A DNA stretch of 6,269 bases, from NCBI GenBank assembly GCA_902766815.1, contig CACXEZ010000174.1, positions 1 to 6,269 of the forward strand. The letters run 5' to 3'. Both the position numbers and the translations under genes were made by a program. Of this stretch, positions 1 to 6,152 are shown one piece after another. The notes beneath the pieces were generated by a model, which was given only the letters and a program-made list of their open reading frames with translations, was not told where the DNA came from and ran no database searches. Source of the stretch: an uncultured Erysipelotrichaceae bacterium (GTDB lineage Bacteria; Bacillota_I; Bacilli_A; RF39; UBA660). Each line of letters starts with the position of its first letter. Positions within the stretch are counted from its first letter, which is position 1.

Positions 1-52
1 GTGGCACATTTGTGTAATTAAATAATATTTATTCAATCATCAACACGAACAT

Positions 53-88
53 AAAAAATTCCCACACAAATATGTGAGAAACTTTTTT
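53..88. terminator. Probable bidirectional rho-independent terminator
   Basis: The 7-bp arms at 60-66 (TCCCACA) and 73-79 (TGTGAGA) pair with one G-U wobble around a 6-nt loop. Read on the minus strand, the hairpin is followed by a T run (the A's at 53-58), so it ends the gene whose TAG stop lies at 89-91. Read on the plus strand it is followed by T6 at 83-88, so it could also stop transcripts entering from the left, although that T run reaches the neighbouring gene's end. The remaining bases at 1-52 hold no gene that I can see. Confidence 0.7.
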
Positions 89-985
89 CTATTCATCATC
101 CAATAACTCATCATCATCTCTCTCTTCGGCCTCAACATAATCCGCGGGACTCATTCTCTCTTCACGAGCAATCCTCCTATCCTCACGAGACAATCCCCAC
201 AAATCAGCCTCTCTATCAAATAAACTTCCAAAGAAAGATTTCTTTTTAGGCGCTTTCTTTTTATTTGTATCCATTCTATTATTTAAAACAAATATAGTTT
301 CAAACTTAGGAAACTTCTTACTTTCTTCATCCATATTCCTTTGATAAATACTTTTTAATTTAGGTTCCACAATCCCAATCAATTCAGCCACTTCCTCCAT
401 ATAAGGAATTTCAAAAACTAACATACCATCTGAATTCTTAAGATTATTCGCCAAAGTTTCAAAATCATCACAATCCAATTCTTCATTAGGTACCACCTCA
501 TCAAAAAACTGCTCATCCTCAATATAAATAAAATAATCACTAAACCTATCTACAGCAGATATAATATAATTCTTTAGACTATGATATCTCTTGCTATAAT
601 GATCAATATCATACCCATTAAAACTAATTTTTCCGTCCTTAACATCATATCTATATTGAACACTATCATTACTATAACCAACTGTAGCAACAAACCCATC
701 ATGACAATATTGAAAAAATTTCTCCAATACCATACCTAATCCCTTAGAAGAACATTCCTCTGACTCAAACACATAATATTCATCAGTATCATCTTCCAAA
801 TAAAAAGAAGGGGCATGAAACTTGTCAATCTTTAACATATCCATATTCAATTCTTCATTTTTAAGCAAATGTTTATACTTCCTACCAAAATATAATCTTA
901 AATAAACAGAACCATTAGTAATACCACTCATAACTCCTATCACCATCCTAATTAATCTAATTATACCATCTAATACAAAAAACAC
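89..985 (-). CDS. Hypothetical protein with hydrophobic N-terminus and acidic C-terminal tail
   Basis: I do not recognise this 298-aa protein. Residues 2-22 are hydrophobic with a few Arg (one possible membrane-associated helix). Residues 40-235 look like a globular, Asp/Glu- and Tyr/Phe-rich domain. A lysine cluster (KKKAPKKK, 242-249) follows, then a segment with DLWGLSREDRR (261-271) and MSPADY (278-283), and a strongly acidic end (EAEERDDDELLDDE). The basic linker and acidic tail suggest an unstructured, partner-binding C-terminus; this is inference. The start is GTG at 983-985, directly after an in-frame TAG and behind only a weak GAGA-type ribosome site; ATG at 944-946 (Met14) is an alternative but would remove much of the hydrophobic segment. 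A T6 tract just inside the start separates this frame from an upstream ATG at 1008-1010, so a start-proximal frameshift is possible. The gene is divergent from the helicase operon and has its own terminator. The coding call is strong; function is unknown. Confidence 0.85.
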   Translation of the reverse strand: MFFVLDGIIRLIRMVIGVMSGITNGSVYLRLYFGRKYKHLLKNEELNMDMLKIDKFHAPSFYLEDDTDEYYVFESEECSSKGLGMVLEKFFQYCHDGFVATVGYSNDSVQYRYDVKDGKISFNGYDIDHYSKRYHSLKNYIISAVDRFSDYFIYIEDEQFFDEVVPNEELDCDDFETLANNLKNSDGMLVFEIPYMEEVAELIGIVEPKLKSIYQRNMDEESKKFPKFETIFVLNNRMDTNKKKAPKKKSFFGSLFDREADLWGLSREDRRIAREERMSPADYVEAEERDDDELLDDE

Positions 986-1016
986 CTAACTTTTTCTCAA
1001 AAACATCCATAATCTA

Positions 1017-1036
1017 TGATATAATAGCATTAGGAG
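1017..1036 (+). promoter_or_regulatory. Extended -10 promoter and Shine-Dalgarno of the helicase operon
   Basis: TG at 1017-1018 followed by a perfect TATAAT at 1020-1025 makes an extended -10 element. No good TTGACA is visible at the expected distance; TTCTCA at 994-999 is a 4/6 match but lies 20 bp away. The ribosome site AGGAG (1032-1036) is 9 nt from the ATG at 1046. A transcript starting 6-8 nt past the -10 would begin almost on the Shine-Dalgarno, giving a leader of only about 13-15 nt. Confidence 0.7.
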
Positions 1037-1045
1037 AGTAGTAGT

Positions 1046-3439
1046 ATGAATAATTTATTTTTAGAACAAGTCCATAACTGTATAAAAGACTTTATAAATC
1101 TATACAGTCAAGACAAATACATATCCAAAAGAGAAATAGATAGCTTCTTCGACAAATACAAAGACATCATAGAACTATCCAACAAATTTCAAAATACCGA
1201 TAATACAGAATACCAAAAATTCCTAATCATTATAAACCATGGATATGAACTAATAGACAGAAAGAACAAAGATTATATAGCCAAATCCTTAATATCAGAA
1301 AAAGACTATTTCGATAACATGTTTAAAGATATAGACCCCAATATAAAACTAGATGACGAACAGAGGAAAGCCATCTTAATAGATGAAGATTATTCTCTAA
1401 TCGTAGCAGGAGCAGGATCAGGCAAAACAACCACCATGGCCGCCAAAGTAAAATACTTAATCGAAAGAAAAGACGTAAATCCCAATAACATCATTTTACT
1501 ATCATTTACAAATAGCTCTGTAAACGACCTAAGTGACTTACTAAATAACAAATTTAAACTAAATGTAGAAGTCTTAACATTCCATAAACTAGGTATGAAA
1601 TTTCTAAGAGGAACTGAAAACAAAAAATACGAAATCATCGATGATGGAGGTATATTCAAAGTCCTATCAGATTACTTTCTAGAAGTAGTATTCAAAGATA
1701 AAAAACTATTAGCAGAATACAAAGAAGCATTTTCTAAATACCTAGTACTAGACGATAACTGTCTAAACTTCGTAACCTATGATGACTACTACAAAGATTA
1801 CATGAATAAAAAATACGAAGAATGTAAAGACGATATCAAAGAAGAACTAAAAAAACGTGTCAATTCAAGAAGTATCTATCTAAAGACCATCAACGGAGAA
1901 AAAGTAAAATCAACAGGCGAACTAAAAATAGCCAATTACTTATATCTAAATAGCATTCCCTATCAATATGAAAAACTATATCCATACATACTTCCAGACA
2001 ATAGAACCTACAAACCAGACTTTACCATCGACGACTTTGATATTCCAATATTTATTGAATACTACGGCTTAGCAACCTCAAAAACAGATGGCACCTACGA
2101 TGCCGAAACAGAAAAATATCATAACGAAATAATCAAAAAAAGAAATACCCACACCACCAACCACACAGACTTAATCGAAATATTTGGAAACTACGAATCA
2201 AAAACCTACCCTATAAACATCCTATCAGAAGAATTATCCAAAAGAAACATCGTAAGAACTCAAAAATCAGATAAAGAAATATTTTATAGACTCCTAGAAA
2301 CATCAAAAACTCACAAATATACCAAATTAATCAAACTATTCCTAGTATTCATTAGTATCTTCAAAGAAAAAGGCTACCACCTAAATGACTTTGAAGAGTT
2401 AATGAATAACTGTGAAGACAACCTAGTAGTAAAACAATTAAAATACATAAAAGATGCCTATCTATACTACGAAAACAAAATTCACAACCAAAATAAAATT
2501 GATTTTCAAGACATGATAAACTATGCCTACCAAAACATAGAAATCTTTAAAGAAAAAAGAAAAAGCATCAACTATGACTATGTCATCATTGATGAATATC
2601 AAGACGTATCCTTACAAAGACACAACTTTACCAAAAAGATATCAGATTTATTTCAGTCCAAAATAGTAGCCGTAGGAGATGACTGGCAAACCATCTACTC
2701 CTTTTCCGGTTCAGACATAGACTTATTCCTAAAATTTGAAGAAAACATGGGCTACTGTGAAGAAATAAAAATAACCAATACCTACAGAAATAGCCAAGAA
2801 CTAATAGATGTAGCAGGAGACTTCATCCTAAAAAACACTTCCCAAATAGAAAAAAGACTTCATTCCATAAAACACCTAGACAAACCCATCAACATAGTAG
2901 AATATGATTATGACGAATCTGACTTAGAATCAATCAATCTATCTGCAGCCCTAGAAGCCCTATTAATAAAAATCTATAAAGAACATCCACAAGACAACAT
3001 TTTATTACTATCACGATTTAATAACGAACTAGATAAACTATTACTATCCAAACGTTTCTATAAAAATAAAATCACTGACAACAAAATTATTTGTAGAAAA
3101 ATTCCAGACGCCCAAATAGATTTTCTAACAGTACATAAATCAAAAGGGCTAGGTTATGACAGAGTAATCATCCTAAACGGAATCAATGATATACGAGGAT
3201 TTCCAAGTCAAATCAAAGACGAGCCAATCATAAAATACCTAAAAGACAATTCAGAAGAAAATGATATAGACATGATTGAATATCCAGAAGAAAGAAGACT
3301 ATTCTATGTCGCTATGACTAGAACAAAAAATGAACTATACATCATGACCCCGACATCATATGAAAAACGTTCTAAATTCATAAATGAAATAGAAAATAAT
3401 CAAAATGTAAAAGTTTTAGATGAACAAGAAAAGAGGTAA
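1046..3439 (+). CDS. UvrD/Rep-type SF1 helicase with inserted PD-(D/E)XK-like nuclease domain
   Basis: This 797-aa protein is an ATP-dependent 3'-5' DNA helicase by family. All superfamily 1A motifs are intact: Q motif around Gln106, Walker A AGAGSGKTT (121-129, Lys127), Ia (LLSFTNSS, 151-158), Ib (TFHKLG, 178-183), Walker B IIDEYQD (514-520), III (VGDDWQTIYSFSGSD, 543-557), IV (TYRNS, 579-583), V (FLTVHKSKGLGYD, 693-705) and VI (ERRLFYVAMTRT, 749-760). Between Ib and Walker B sits an insert of roughly residues 280-395 with KSTGE (Glu292), YKPDF (Asp325) and IEYYG (Glu338), the spacing and hydrophobic-strand pattern of a PD-(D/E)XK endonuclease, a layout I associate with helicase IV-like proteins. 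The usual catalytic Lys after Glu338 is replaced by Tyr340, so nuclease activity is uncertain. Residues 1-95 form a helical N-terminal region. It lacks the long C-terminal extension of PcrA/UvrD, so it is not the housekeeping enzyme. It heads a three-gene operon; the TAA stop (3437-3439) directly follows the next gene's ribosome site. A role in repair, restart or phage defence is inference. Confidence 0.93.
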   Translation: MNNLFLEQVHNCIKDFINLYSQDKYISKREIDSFFDKYKDIIELSNKFQNTDNTEYQKFLIIINHGYELIDRKNKDYIAKSLISEKDYFDNMFKDIDPNIKLDDEQRKAILIDEDYSLIVAGAGSGKTTTMAAKVKYLIERKDVNPNNIILLSFTNSSVNDLSDLLNNKFKLNVEVLTFHKLGMKFLRGTENKKYEIIDDGGIFKVLSDYFLEVVFKDKKLLAEYKEAFSKYLVLDDNCLNFVTYDDYYKDYMNKKYEECKDDIKEELKKRVNSRSIYLKTINGEKVKSTGELKIANYLYLNSIPYQYEKLYPYILPDNRTYKPDFTIDDFDIPIFIEYYGLATSKTDGTYDAETEKYHNEIIKKRNTHTTNHTDLIEIFGNYESKTYPINILSEELSKRNIVRTQKSDKEIFYRLLETSKTHKYTKLIKLFLVFISIFKEKGYHLNDFEELMNNCEDNLVVKQLKYIKDAYLYYENKIHNQNKIDFQDMINYAYQNIEIFKEKRKSINYDYVIIDEYQDVSLQRHNFTKKISDLFQSKIVAVGDDWQTIYSFSGSDIDLFLKFEENMGYCEEIKITNTYRNSQELIDVAGDFILKNTSQIEKRLHSIKHLDKPINIVEYDYDESDLESINLSAALEALLIKIYKEHPQDNILLLSRFNNELDKLLLSKRFYKNKITDNKIICRKIPDAQIDFLTVHKSKGLGYDRVIILNGINDIRGFPSQIKDEPIIKYLKDNSEENDIDMIEYPEERRLFYVAMTRTKNELYIMTPTSYEKRSKFINEIENNQNVKVLDEQEKR
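1883..2230 (+). other. Inserted PD-(D/E)XK-like nuclease domain within the helicase
   Basis: This covers helicase residues of about 280-395, which interrupt the first RecA-like domain between motifs Ib and II. Visible core residues are Glu292 on a helix (KSTGELKIANYL), Asp325 in KPDF at a strand turn, and Glu338 in FIEYYG at the end of a hydrophobic strand. That order (E...PD...E-x-x) is typical of the PD-(D/E)XK fold. A basic stretch with His and Lys follows (HNEIIKKRNTHTTNH, 359-373), which could supply metal or phosphate contacts. Domain edges are approximate. Confidence 0.6.
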
Positions 3440-3444
3440 TAAAA

Positions 3445-3801
3445 ATGAATTATAAAAAATATGAAGTAAAAAAAGACAAATGTGACATGCAATCATCATT
3501 AAAATCATTAAGTAAAAGCACACTAAAGAAAGTCATAGAAGAAAATGGAGTAGATGATGTAAAAGAATTAGCAGAATACATTATAGATGATTTTGAACAA
3601 ATACTAGATATGACAAAAGATGATCCGTTTACAAGAATGTATTTTGAAAGATTAATAGAACATGAAAACTCAGAATATATGTTTGCGTATGAACAAGATA
3701 TTGAATCACACTATGTATTTATCTATAAAAATAATGAACACTATTCTTACTATATTCCAACAGAAATAAAGAAAATAATAAAGAAAATACTAAAGATATG
3801 A
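3445..3801 (+). CDS. Hypothetical 118-aa protein, second gene of the helicase operon
   Basis: I do not recognise this family. The protein is small, soluble-looking and charged. Residues 17-55 look helical and acidic (SLSKSTLKKVIEENGVDD onward), 85-104 have an alternating aromatic pattern suggesting beta strands (SHYVFIYKNNEHYSYY), and the end (TEIKKIIKKILKI, 106-118) is a basic amphipathic helix. No signal peptide, membrane segment or zinc-type Cys cluster is present (a single Cys at 13). The ribosome site AGAGG (3432-3436) overlaps the end of the helicase gene and is 8 nt from the ATG; only 5 nt separate the two genes, so they share one transcript. The TGA stop overlaps the next start (ATGA). 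Codon choice is more T-ending than in the helicase gene. Its position suggests a helicase partner or an adaptor for the third protein; that is inference. Confidence 0.85.
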   Translation: MNYKKYEVKKDKCDMQSSLKSLSKSTLKKVIEENGVDDVKELAEYIIDDFEQILDMTKDDPFTRMYFERLIEHENSEYMFAYEQDIESHYVFIYKNNEHYSYYIPTEIKKIIKKILKI

Positions 3802-4265
3802 GAACAATATTCGATGTAATACCATATAGCAAAATGAATAATATAAATGATATTGTTACTAATACTCAGTCAAGAATATGGTATATGGAGCAAACTAAAG
3901 AGGCAAGATTTATGCCTAGTTTAGTACAAAATACAGTTCAAATAGGAATTATATTCAATGGAAATAATGAATTTTCAAATAATATTAAAAGTGGAGATAT
4001 ACTAAATACTGAGTTTATAAATGATGAAAATGTAAAAGAATTTGTAAACGAAAGCTATTATGATAGATTTATTGTAGATAGAGAAAATAAAGATGATTTC
4101 TTTACAGATAGAGAGAGTGCATTATTATTTGGAATACCTGCTAATATGATTGAAGGAGTCCTAGTTGGTAGGAATTATGAAAAAAATAATGAAATATTGA
4201 ATGAAATTAAGGAATTATTACCCAACTGTTATATATGTAATTTAGATGGAAAAGTAATAGAATAA
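3798..4265 (+). CDS. Hypothetical 155-aa protein, third gene of the helicase operon
   Basis: I cannot assign this protein. It starts inside the stop of the previous gene (ATGA at 3798-3801) with no clear ribosome site of its own, so translation is probably coupled. Residues 24-57 (QSRIWYMEQTKEARFMPSL and then a hydrophobic strand, VQIGIIFN) look like a compact core. The C-terminal half has FFTDRESALLFGIPANMIEGVLVG (101-124 region) followed by a helix and a strand (LLPNCYICNLD). The pattern of acidic residue, hydrophobic strand, IP, then IxGVxV loosely recalls the end of ADP-ribosyltransferase-like folds such as DarT, but this is a weak by-eye resemblance, not an assignment. There is no signal peptide or membrane helix. 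About 19 of 21 Asn codons are AAT, unlike the helicase gene where AAC and AAT are about equal. It is the last gene of the operon; no T-tailed terminator follows. Confidence 0.85.
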   Translation: MRTIFDVIPYSKMNNINDIVTNTQSRIWYMEQTKEARFMPSLVQNTVQIGIIFNGNNEFSNNIKSGDILNTEFINDENVKEFVNESYYDRFIVDRENKDDFFTDRESALLFGIPANMIEGVLVGRNYEKNNEILNEIKELLPNCYICNLDGKVIE

Positions 4266-4283
4266 AATTGATAATAAGATAAT

Positions 4284-4309
4284 TACTTTACATCTTCAAA
4301 AGTAAAGTA
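4284..4309. repeat. Perfect inverted repeat in the operon 3' flank
   Basis: TACTTTAC (4284-4291) and GTAAAGTA (4302-4309) form an 8-bp perfect stem with a 10-nt loop. No T run follows on the plus strand, so it is not a classic terminator. It may stabilise the 3' end of the operon mRNA, or it could be an operator site about 35-60 bp upstream of the next promoter's -10. I cannot tell which. Confidence 0.45.
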
Positions 4310-4341
4310 TAACAAAAGAAACGTATAAATAAACAAATTCA

Positions 4342-4367
4342 TGATATAATCTCTAATATAGAAGGAG
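4342..4367 (+). promoter_or_regulatory. Extended -10 promoter and Shine-Dalgarno of the dehydrogenase gene
   Basis: The core TGATATAAT (4342-4350) is identical to that of the helicase operon. No convincing -35 is present at 17 bp (CGTATA), consistent with reliance on the extended -10. AAGGAG at 4362-4367 lies 7 nt from the ATG at 4375. The predicted leader is about 17-19 nt, so there is no room for a riboswitch. Confidence 0.7.
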
Positions 4368-4374
4368 AGATAAA

Positions 4375-5427
4375 ATGAGGAAATTAAAAATAGTTCAATA
4401 TGGCTGCGGAAAAATGAGCGAATATACCATGAGATACGTATATGAAAATGGCTGGGAAATAGTAGGAGCCATAGATATTAATCCAGACATCATTGGAAAA
4501 GATATCAGTGCAGTCATGGGTGGTGAAAACAAAAATGTAACCATTAAAGATGTAAACGATGCAGAAGAAACTATCAAAGAAACAAATCCAGATATGGTAA
4601 TCATAACAACAATGAGCTTACTTGAAGACGTAAAAGATTCATTACTATTATGTGCAAAACTAGGAGTAAATGCCATAACGACATGTGAAGAAGCATTCTA
4701 TCCTATGAATTCAAATCCTAACTTAACCAAAAAAATTGATGAACTTGCCAAAGAAAATAACTGTACCATCACTGGTAGTGGATACCAAGATGCTTACTGG
4801 GGTAATTTAATCTCTACCATAGCAGGATCTACCCAAACAATTACTAAAATCAAAGGAAGTAGTTCTTACAATGTAGAAGACTATGGTATCGCCTTAGCAA
4901 AAGCTCATGGAGCAGGATTTACCAAAGAAGAATTTGAAAAAGAAATCGCAAGTGTAGACAACATTAGTGATGAAGAAAGAAACAAAATTATAGAAAGTGG
5001 AGAATACTTACCAAGTTACATGTGGAATGTCAACGGATGGTTATGTGACAAACTAGGATATCACGTCATAAATCAAACTCAAAAATGTATTCCAACCTTC
5101 CATGATGAAGATATCGAGTCATCTACTTTAAAAATGACTGTCAAAGAAGGTATGTGTACTGGAATGAGAGCCATTGTCACAACAGCTACCGAAGAAGGAG
5201 TAACCCTAGAAACAGAATGTGTTGGTAAAGTATATTCTAAAGATGACTTCGACTGCAACAACTGGGAAGTAATCGGAGAACCAAACACACAATTAGTAAT
5301 AGAAAGACCATCCACTGTAGAATTAACTTGTGCAACCATCGTAAATAGAATTCCAGATGTCATAGATGCTCCAAGTGGATTCGTACCAACCTCACAGATG
5401 GGAGAATTAAAAAAATATAAAAAATAA
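4375..5427 (+). CDS. 2,4-diaminopentanoate dehydrogenase-like / DapB-related oxidoreductase
   Basis: This 350-aa cytosolic NAD(P)-dependent dehydrogenase begins with a Rossmann fold: IVQYGCGKMSEY (6-17, the GxGxM/S loop), then EIVGAIDINPD (28-38) with Asp34 at the end of strand 2, which favours NAD over NADP. MVIITTMS (74-81) and the strand ending GVNAITTCEEAFYP (97-110) continue the nucleotide-binding domain. The length and the C-terminal segment (IVNRIPDVIDAPSGFVP, 322-338) resemble 2,4-diaminopentanoate dehydrogenases, which act late in anaerobic ornithine fermentation by oxidatively deaminating 2,4-diaminopentanoate to 2-amino-4-oxopentanoate. True dihydrodipicolinate reductase is shorter (about 270 aa) and carries an HHxxKxDxPSGT motif in mid-protein, which is not present here. 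No ornithine aminomutase, ortAB or racemase gene is nearby, so the substrate is uncertain. The gene has its own promoter and ribosome site and appears monocistronic. Confidence is high for the fold and moderate for the reaction. Confidence 0.7.
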   Translation: MRKLKIVQYGCGKMSEYTMRYVYENGWEIVGAIDINPDIIGKDISAVMGGENKNVTIKDVNDAEETIKETNPDMVIITTMSLLEDVKDSLLLCAKLGVNAITTCEEAFYPMNSNPNLTKKIDELAKENNCTITGSGYQDAYWGNLISTIAGSTQTITKIKGSSSYNVEDYGIALAKAHGAGFTKEEFEKEIASVDNISDEERNKIIESGEYLPSYMWNVNGWLCDKLGYHVINQTQKCIPTFHDEDIESSTLKMTVKEGMCTGMRAIVTTATEEGVTLETECVGKVYSKDDFDCNNWEVIGEPNTQLVIERPSTVELTCATIVNRIPDVIDAPSGFVPTSQMGELKKYKK

Positions 5428-5433
5428 CAACTG

Positions 5434-5474
5434 AAAAAGATATAACTACTTTTCATAGATAGCTATATCTTTTT
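5434..5474. terminator. AU-rich hairpin terminator after the dehydrogenase gene
   Basis: AAAAAGATATA (5434-5444) pairs perfectly with TATATCTTTTT (5464-5474). After one A-C mismatch, CTA (5446-5448) pairs with TAG (5460-5462), around an 11-nt loop. The hairpin starts 7 nt after the TAA stop and ends in a T5 tract. Because the arms are A-run and T-run, it could work in both directions. Its low GC makes it weaker than a typical terminator. Confidence 0.6.
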
Positions 5475-5510
5475 ACTTATTCATCATATTTCCTCCAAAT
5501 ATCATAGTTA
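5475..5510 (-). other. Orphan Shine-Dalgarno plus four-codon minus-strand ORF
   Basis: On the minus strand GGAGGAA (complement of TTCCTCC, near 5491-5497) is followed by ATATGATGAATAAGTAA, that is Met-Met-Asn-Lys-stop. The ribosome site is the strongest in the window, but the frame closes after four codons and the next element downstream is the dehydrogenase terminator hairpin. It may be the remnant of a lost gene start or a leader-peptide-like element; chance is also possible in such AT-rich DNA. Confidence 0.3.
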
Positions 5511-5514
5511 CTCA

Positions 5515-5536
5515 ATAAGCACTAAATAAGTACTAA
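5515..5536. repeat. 11-bp tandem direct repeat
   Basis: ATAAGCACTAA (5515-5525) is followed immediately by ATAAGTACTAA (5526-5536), two copies differing at one base. The period is one helical turn. It lies just upstream (minus-strand sense) of the orphan Shine-Dalgarno at about 5491-5497, a position where an activator site could sit. The rest of the 5537-5650 stretch is AT-rich, with only a weak 5-bp stem (5593-5597 with 5606-5610) that might help end the HTH gene's transcript. Confidence 0.4.
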
Positions 5537-5650
5537 AACAAATTGAAAAAGATATTATAAAACATAAAACAAAAAAGTAAATATTAAAATTCAAGTAATT
5601 ATTCCTACTTTAAATAAGAGATATTCAAATATACACTTTATATAAATAAT

Positions 5651-6082
5651 TCATTTTCTACCAACTAATTCATCTACAGAAACATCATACATAACTGCTA
5701 TTTGATATAAAAAACTAGTTAAAATCAAAGTCTTTCCAGATTCATATGCACTGATCGTAGAATGCGTAGTATTTAACTTCTTAGCAAGTTCCTCTTGCGT
5801 AATATGAACCTTCTTTCTAAATTGTAACAAATTTTGACCTATTACTTTCTTATCCAAATCTATATTTTTAACATTACTATCCTTTACATCACTAATACCC
5901 AAAATATAATCAAAACTCACATGAAAATAATTAGCATATAAATTTAATTTCTCTAGTGGAATAATCTCTTTTCCATTTTCCCAATTCGATACATTAACTC
6001 TATGAACCCCCAATATTCCAGCCATTTCTTCTTGCGTTAAGTCCTTATATTCTCTCAAGGAAAATAATCTATTTGAATCCAT
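5651..6082 (-). CDS. Tandem XRE/Cro-CI helix-turn-helix regulator
   Basis: This 143-aa protein is almost entirely two consecutive XRE-type DNA-binding domains. Domain 1 spans about residues 5-64, with LTQEEMAGILGVHRVNVSNW (15-34) as the HTH, ending in VSFDYILG (55-62). Domain 2 spans about 84-142, with ITQEELAKKLNTTHSTISAY (94-113), ending in VSVDELVG (134-141). A short acidic/basic linker (65-83) joins them. The two halves align residue for residue over the HTH and the closing helix, pointing to an internal duplication. There is no peptidase, ligand or dimerisation extension, unlike CI or Rgg proteins. The ATG at 6080-6082 is supported by AGGTGA on the minus strand (plus 6089-6094), 6 nt away; the stop is TGA. 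A divergent rightward promoter overlaps its upstream region, so self-regulation and control of a gene past the right edge are likely. DNA-binding is near certain; the target genes are inferred. Confidence 0.92.
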   Translation of the reverse strand: MDSNRLFSLREYKDLTQEEMAGILGVHRVNVSNWENGKEIIPLEKLNLYANYFHVSFDYILGISDVKDSNVKNIDLDKKVIGQNLLQFRKKVHITQEELAKKLNTTHSTISAYESGKTLILTSFLYQIAVMYDVSVDELVGRK

Positions 6083-6122
6083 TACTCATCACCTAGAAAT
6101 AATTTTCCCATCAAACAAAAAA

Positions 6123-6152
6123 ATATTAATTTTTTGTAGGTAAATACGACAA
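6123..6152 (-). promoter_or_regulatory. Candidate promoter of the HTH regulator
   Basis: On the minus strand TTGTCG (complement of 6147-6152; 4/6 to TTGACA) is followed after 17-18 bp by TTAATA or TAATAT (within 6123-6129). Both boxes are imperfect. The -35 lies between the divergent promoter's -10 and the TTGTAG arm, so one bound repressor could block both directions. Confidence 0.4.

Noticed and set aside
1390..1659. Minus-strand 89-codon open frame inside the helicase gene
   Set aside because: It is antisense to the Walker A region of a clearly conserved helicase, and its Ser/Phe-rich translation is typical of a reverse-strand shadow.
1046..3439. Housekeeping PcrA/UvrD assignment
   Set aside because: The nuclease-like insert between motifs Ib and II and the lack of a PcrA-like C-terminal extension argue for a distinct accessory helicase.
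4284..4309. Rho-independent terminator of the helicase operon
   Set aside because: The 8-bp stem is perfect but is followed by TAACAAAAG, not a T run, so I list it only as an inverted repeat.
4395..4676. Minus-strand 93-codon open frame inside the dehydrogenase gene
   Set aside because: It lies opposite the Rossmann domain and has a hydrophobic Ser/Thr-rich translation with no support for being a gene.
4375..5427. True dihydrodipicolinate reductase (dapB)
   Set aside because: The protein is about 80 residues too long and lacks the mid-protein HHxxKxDxPSGT motif; DAPSG near the C-terminus is in the wrong place.
5079..5456. Minus-strand 125-codon open frame over the dehydrogenase C-terminus
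   Set aside because: It is mostly antisense to the well-supported dehydrogenase and starts inside the terminator hairpin loop; its translation is low-complexity and shadow-like.
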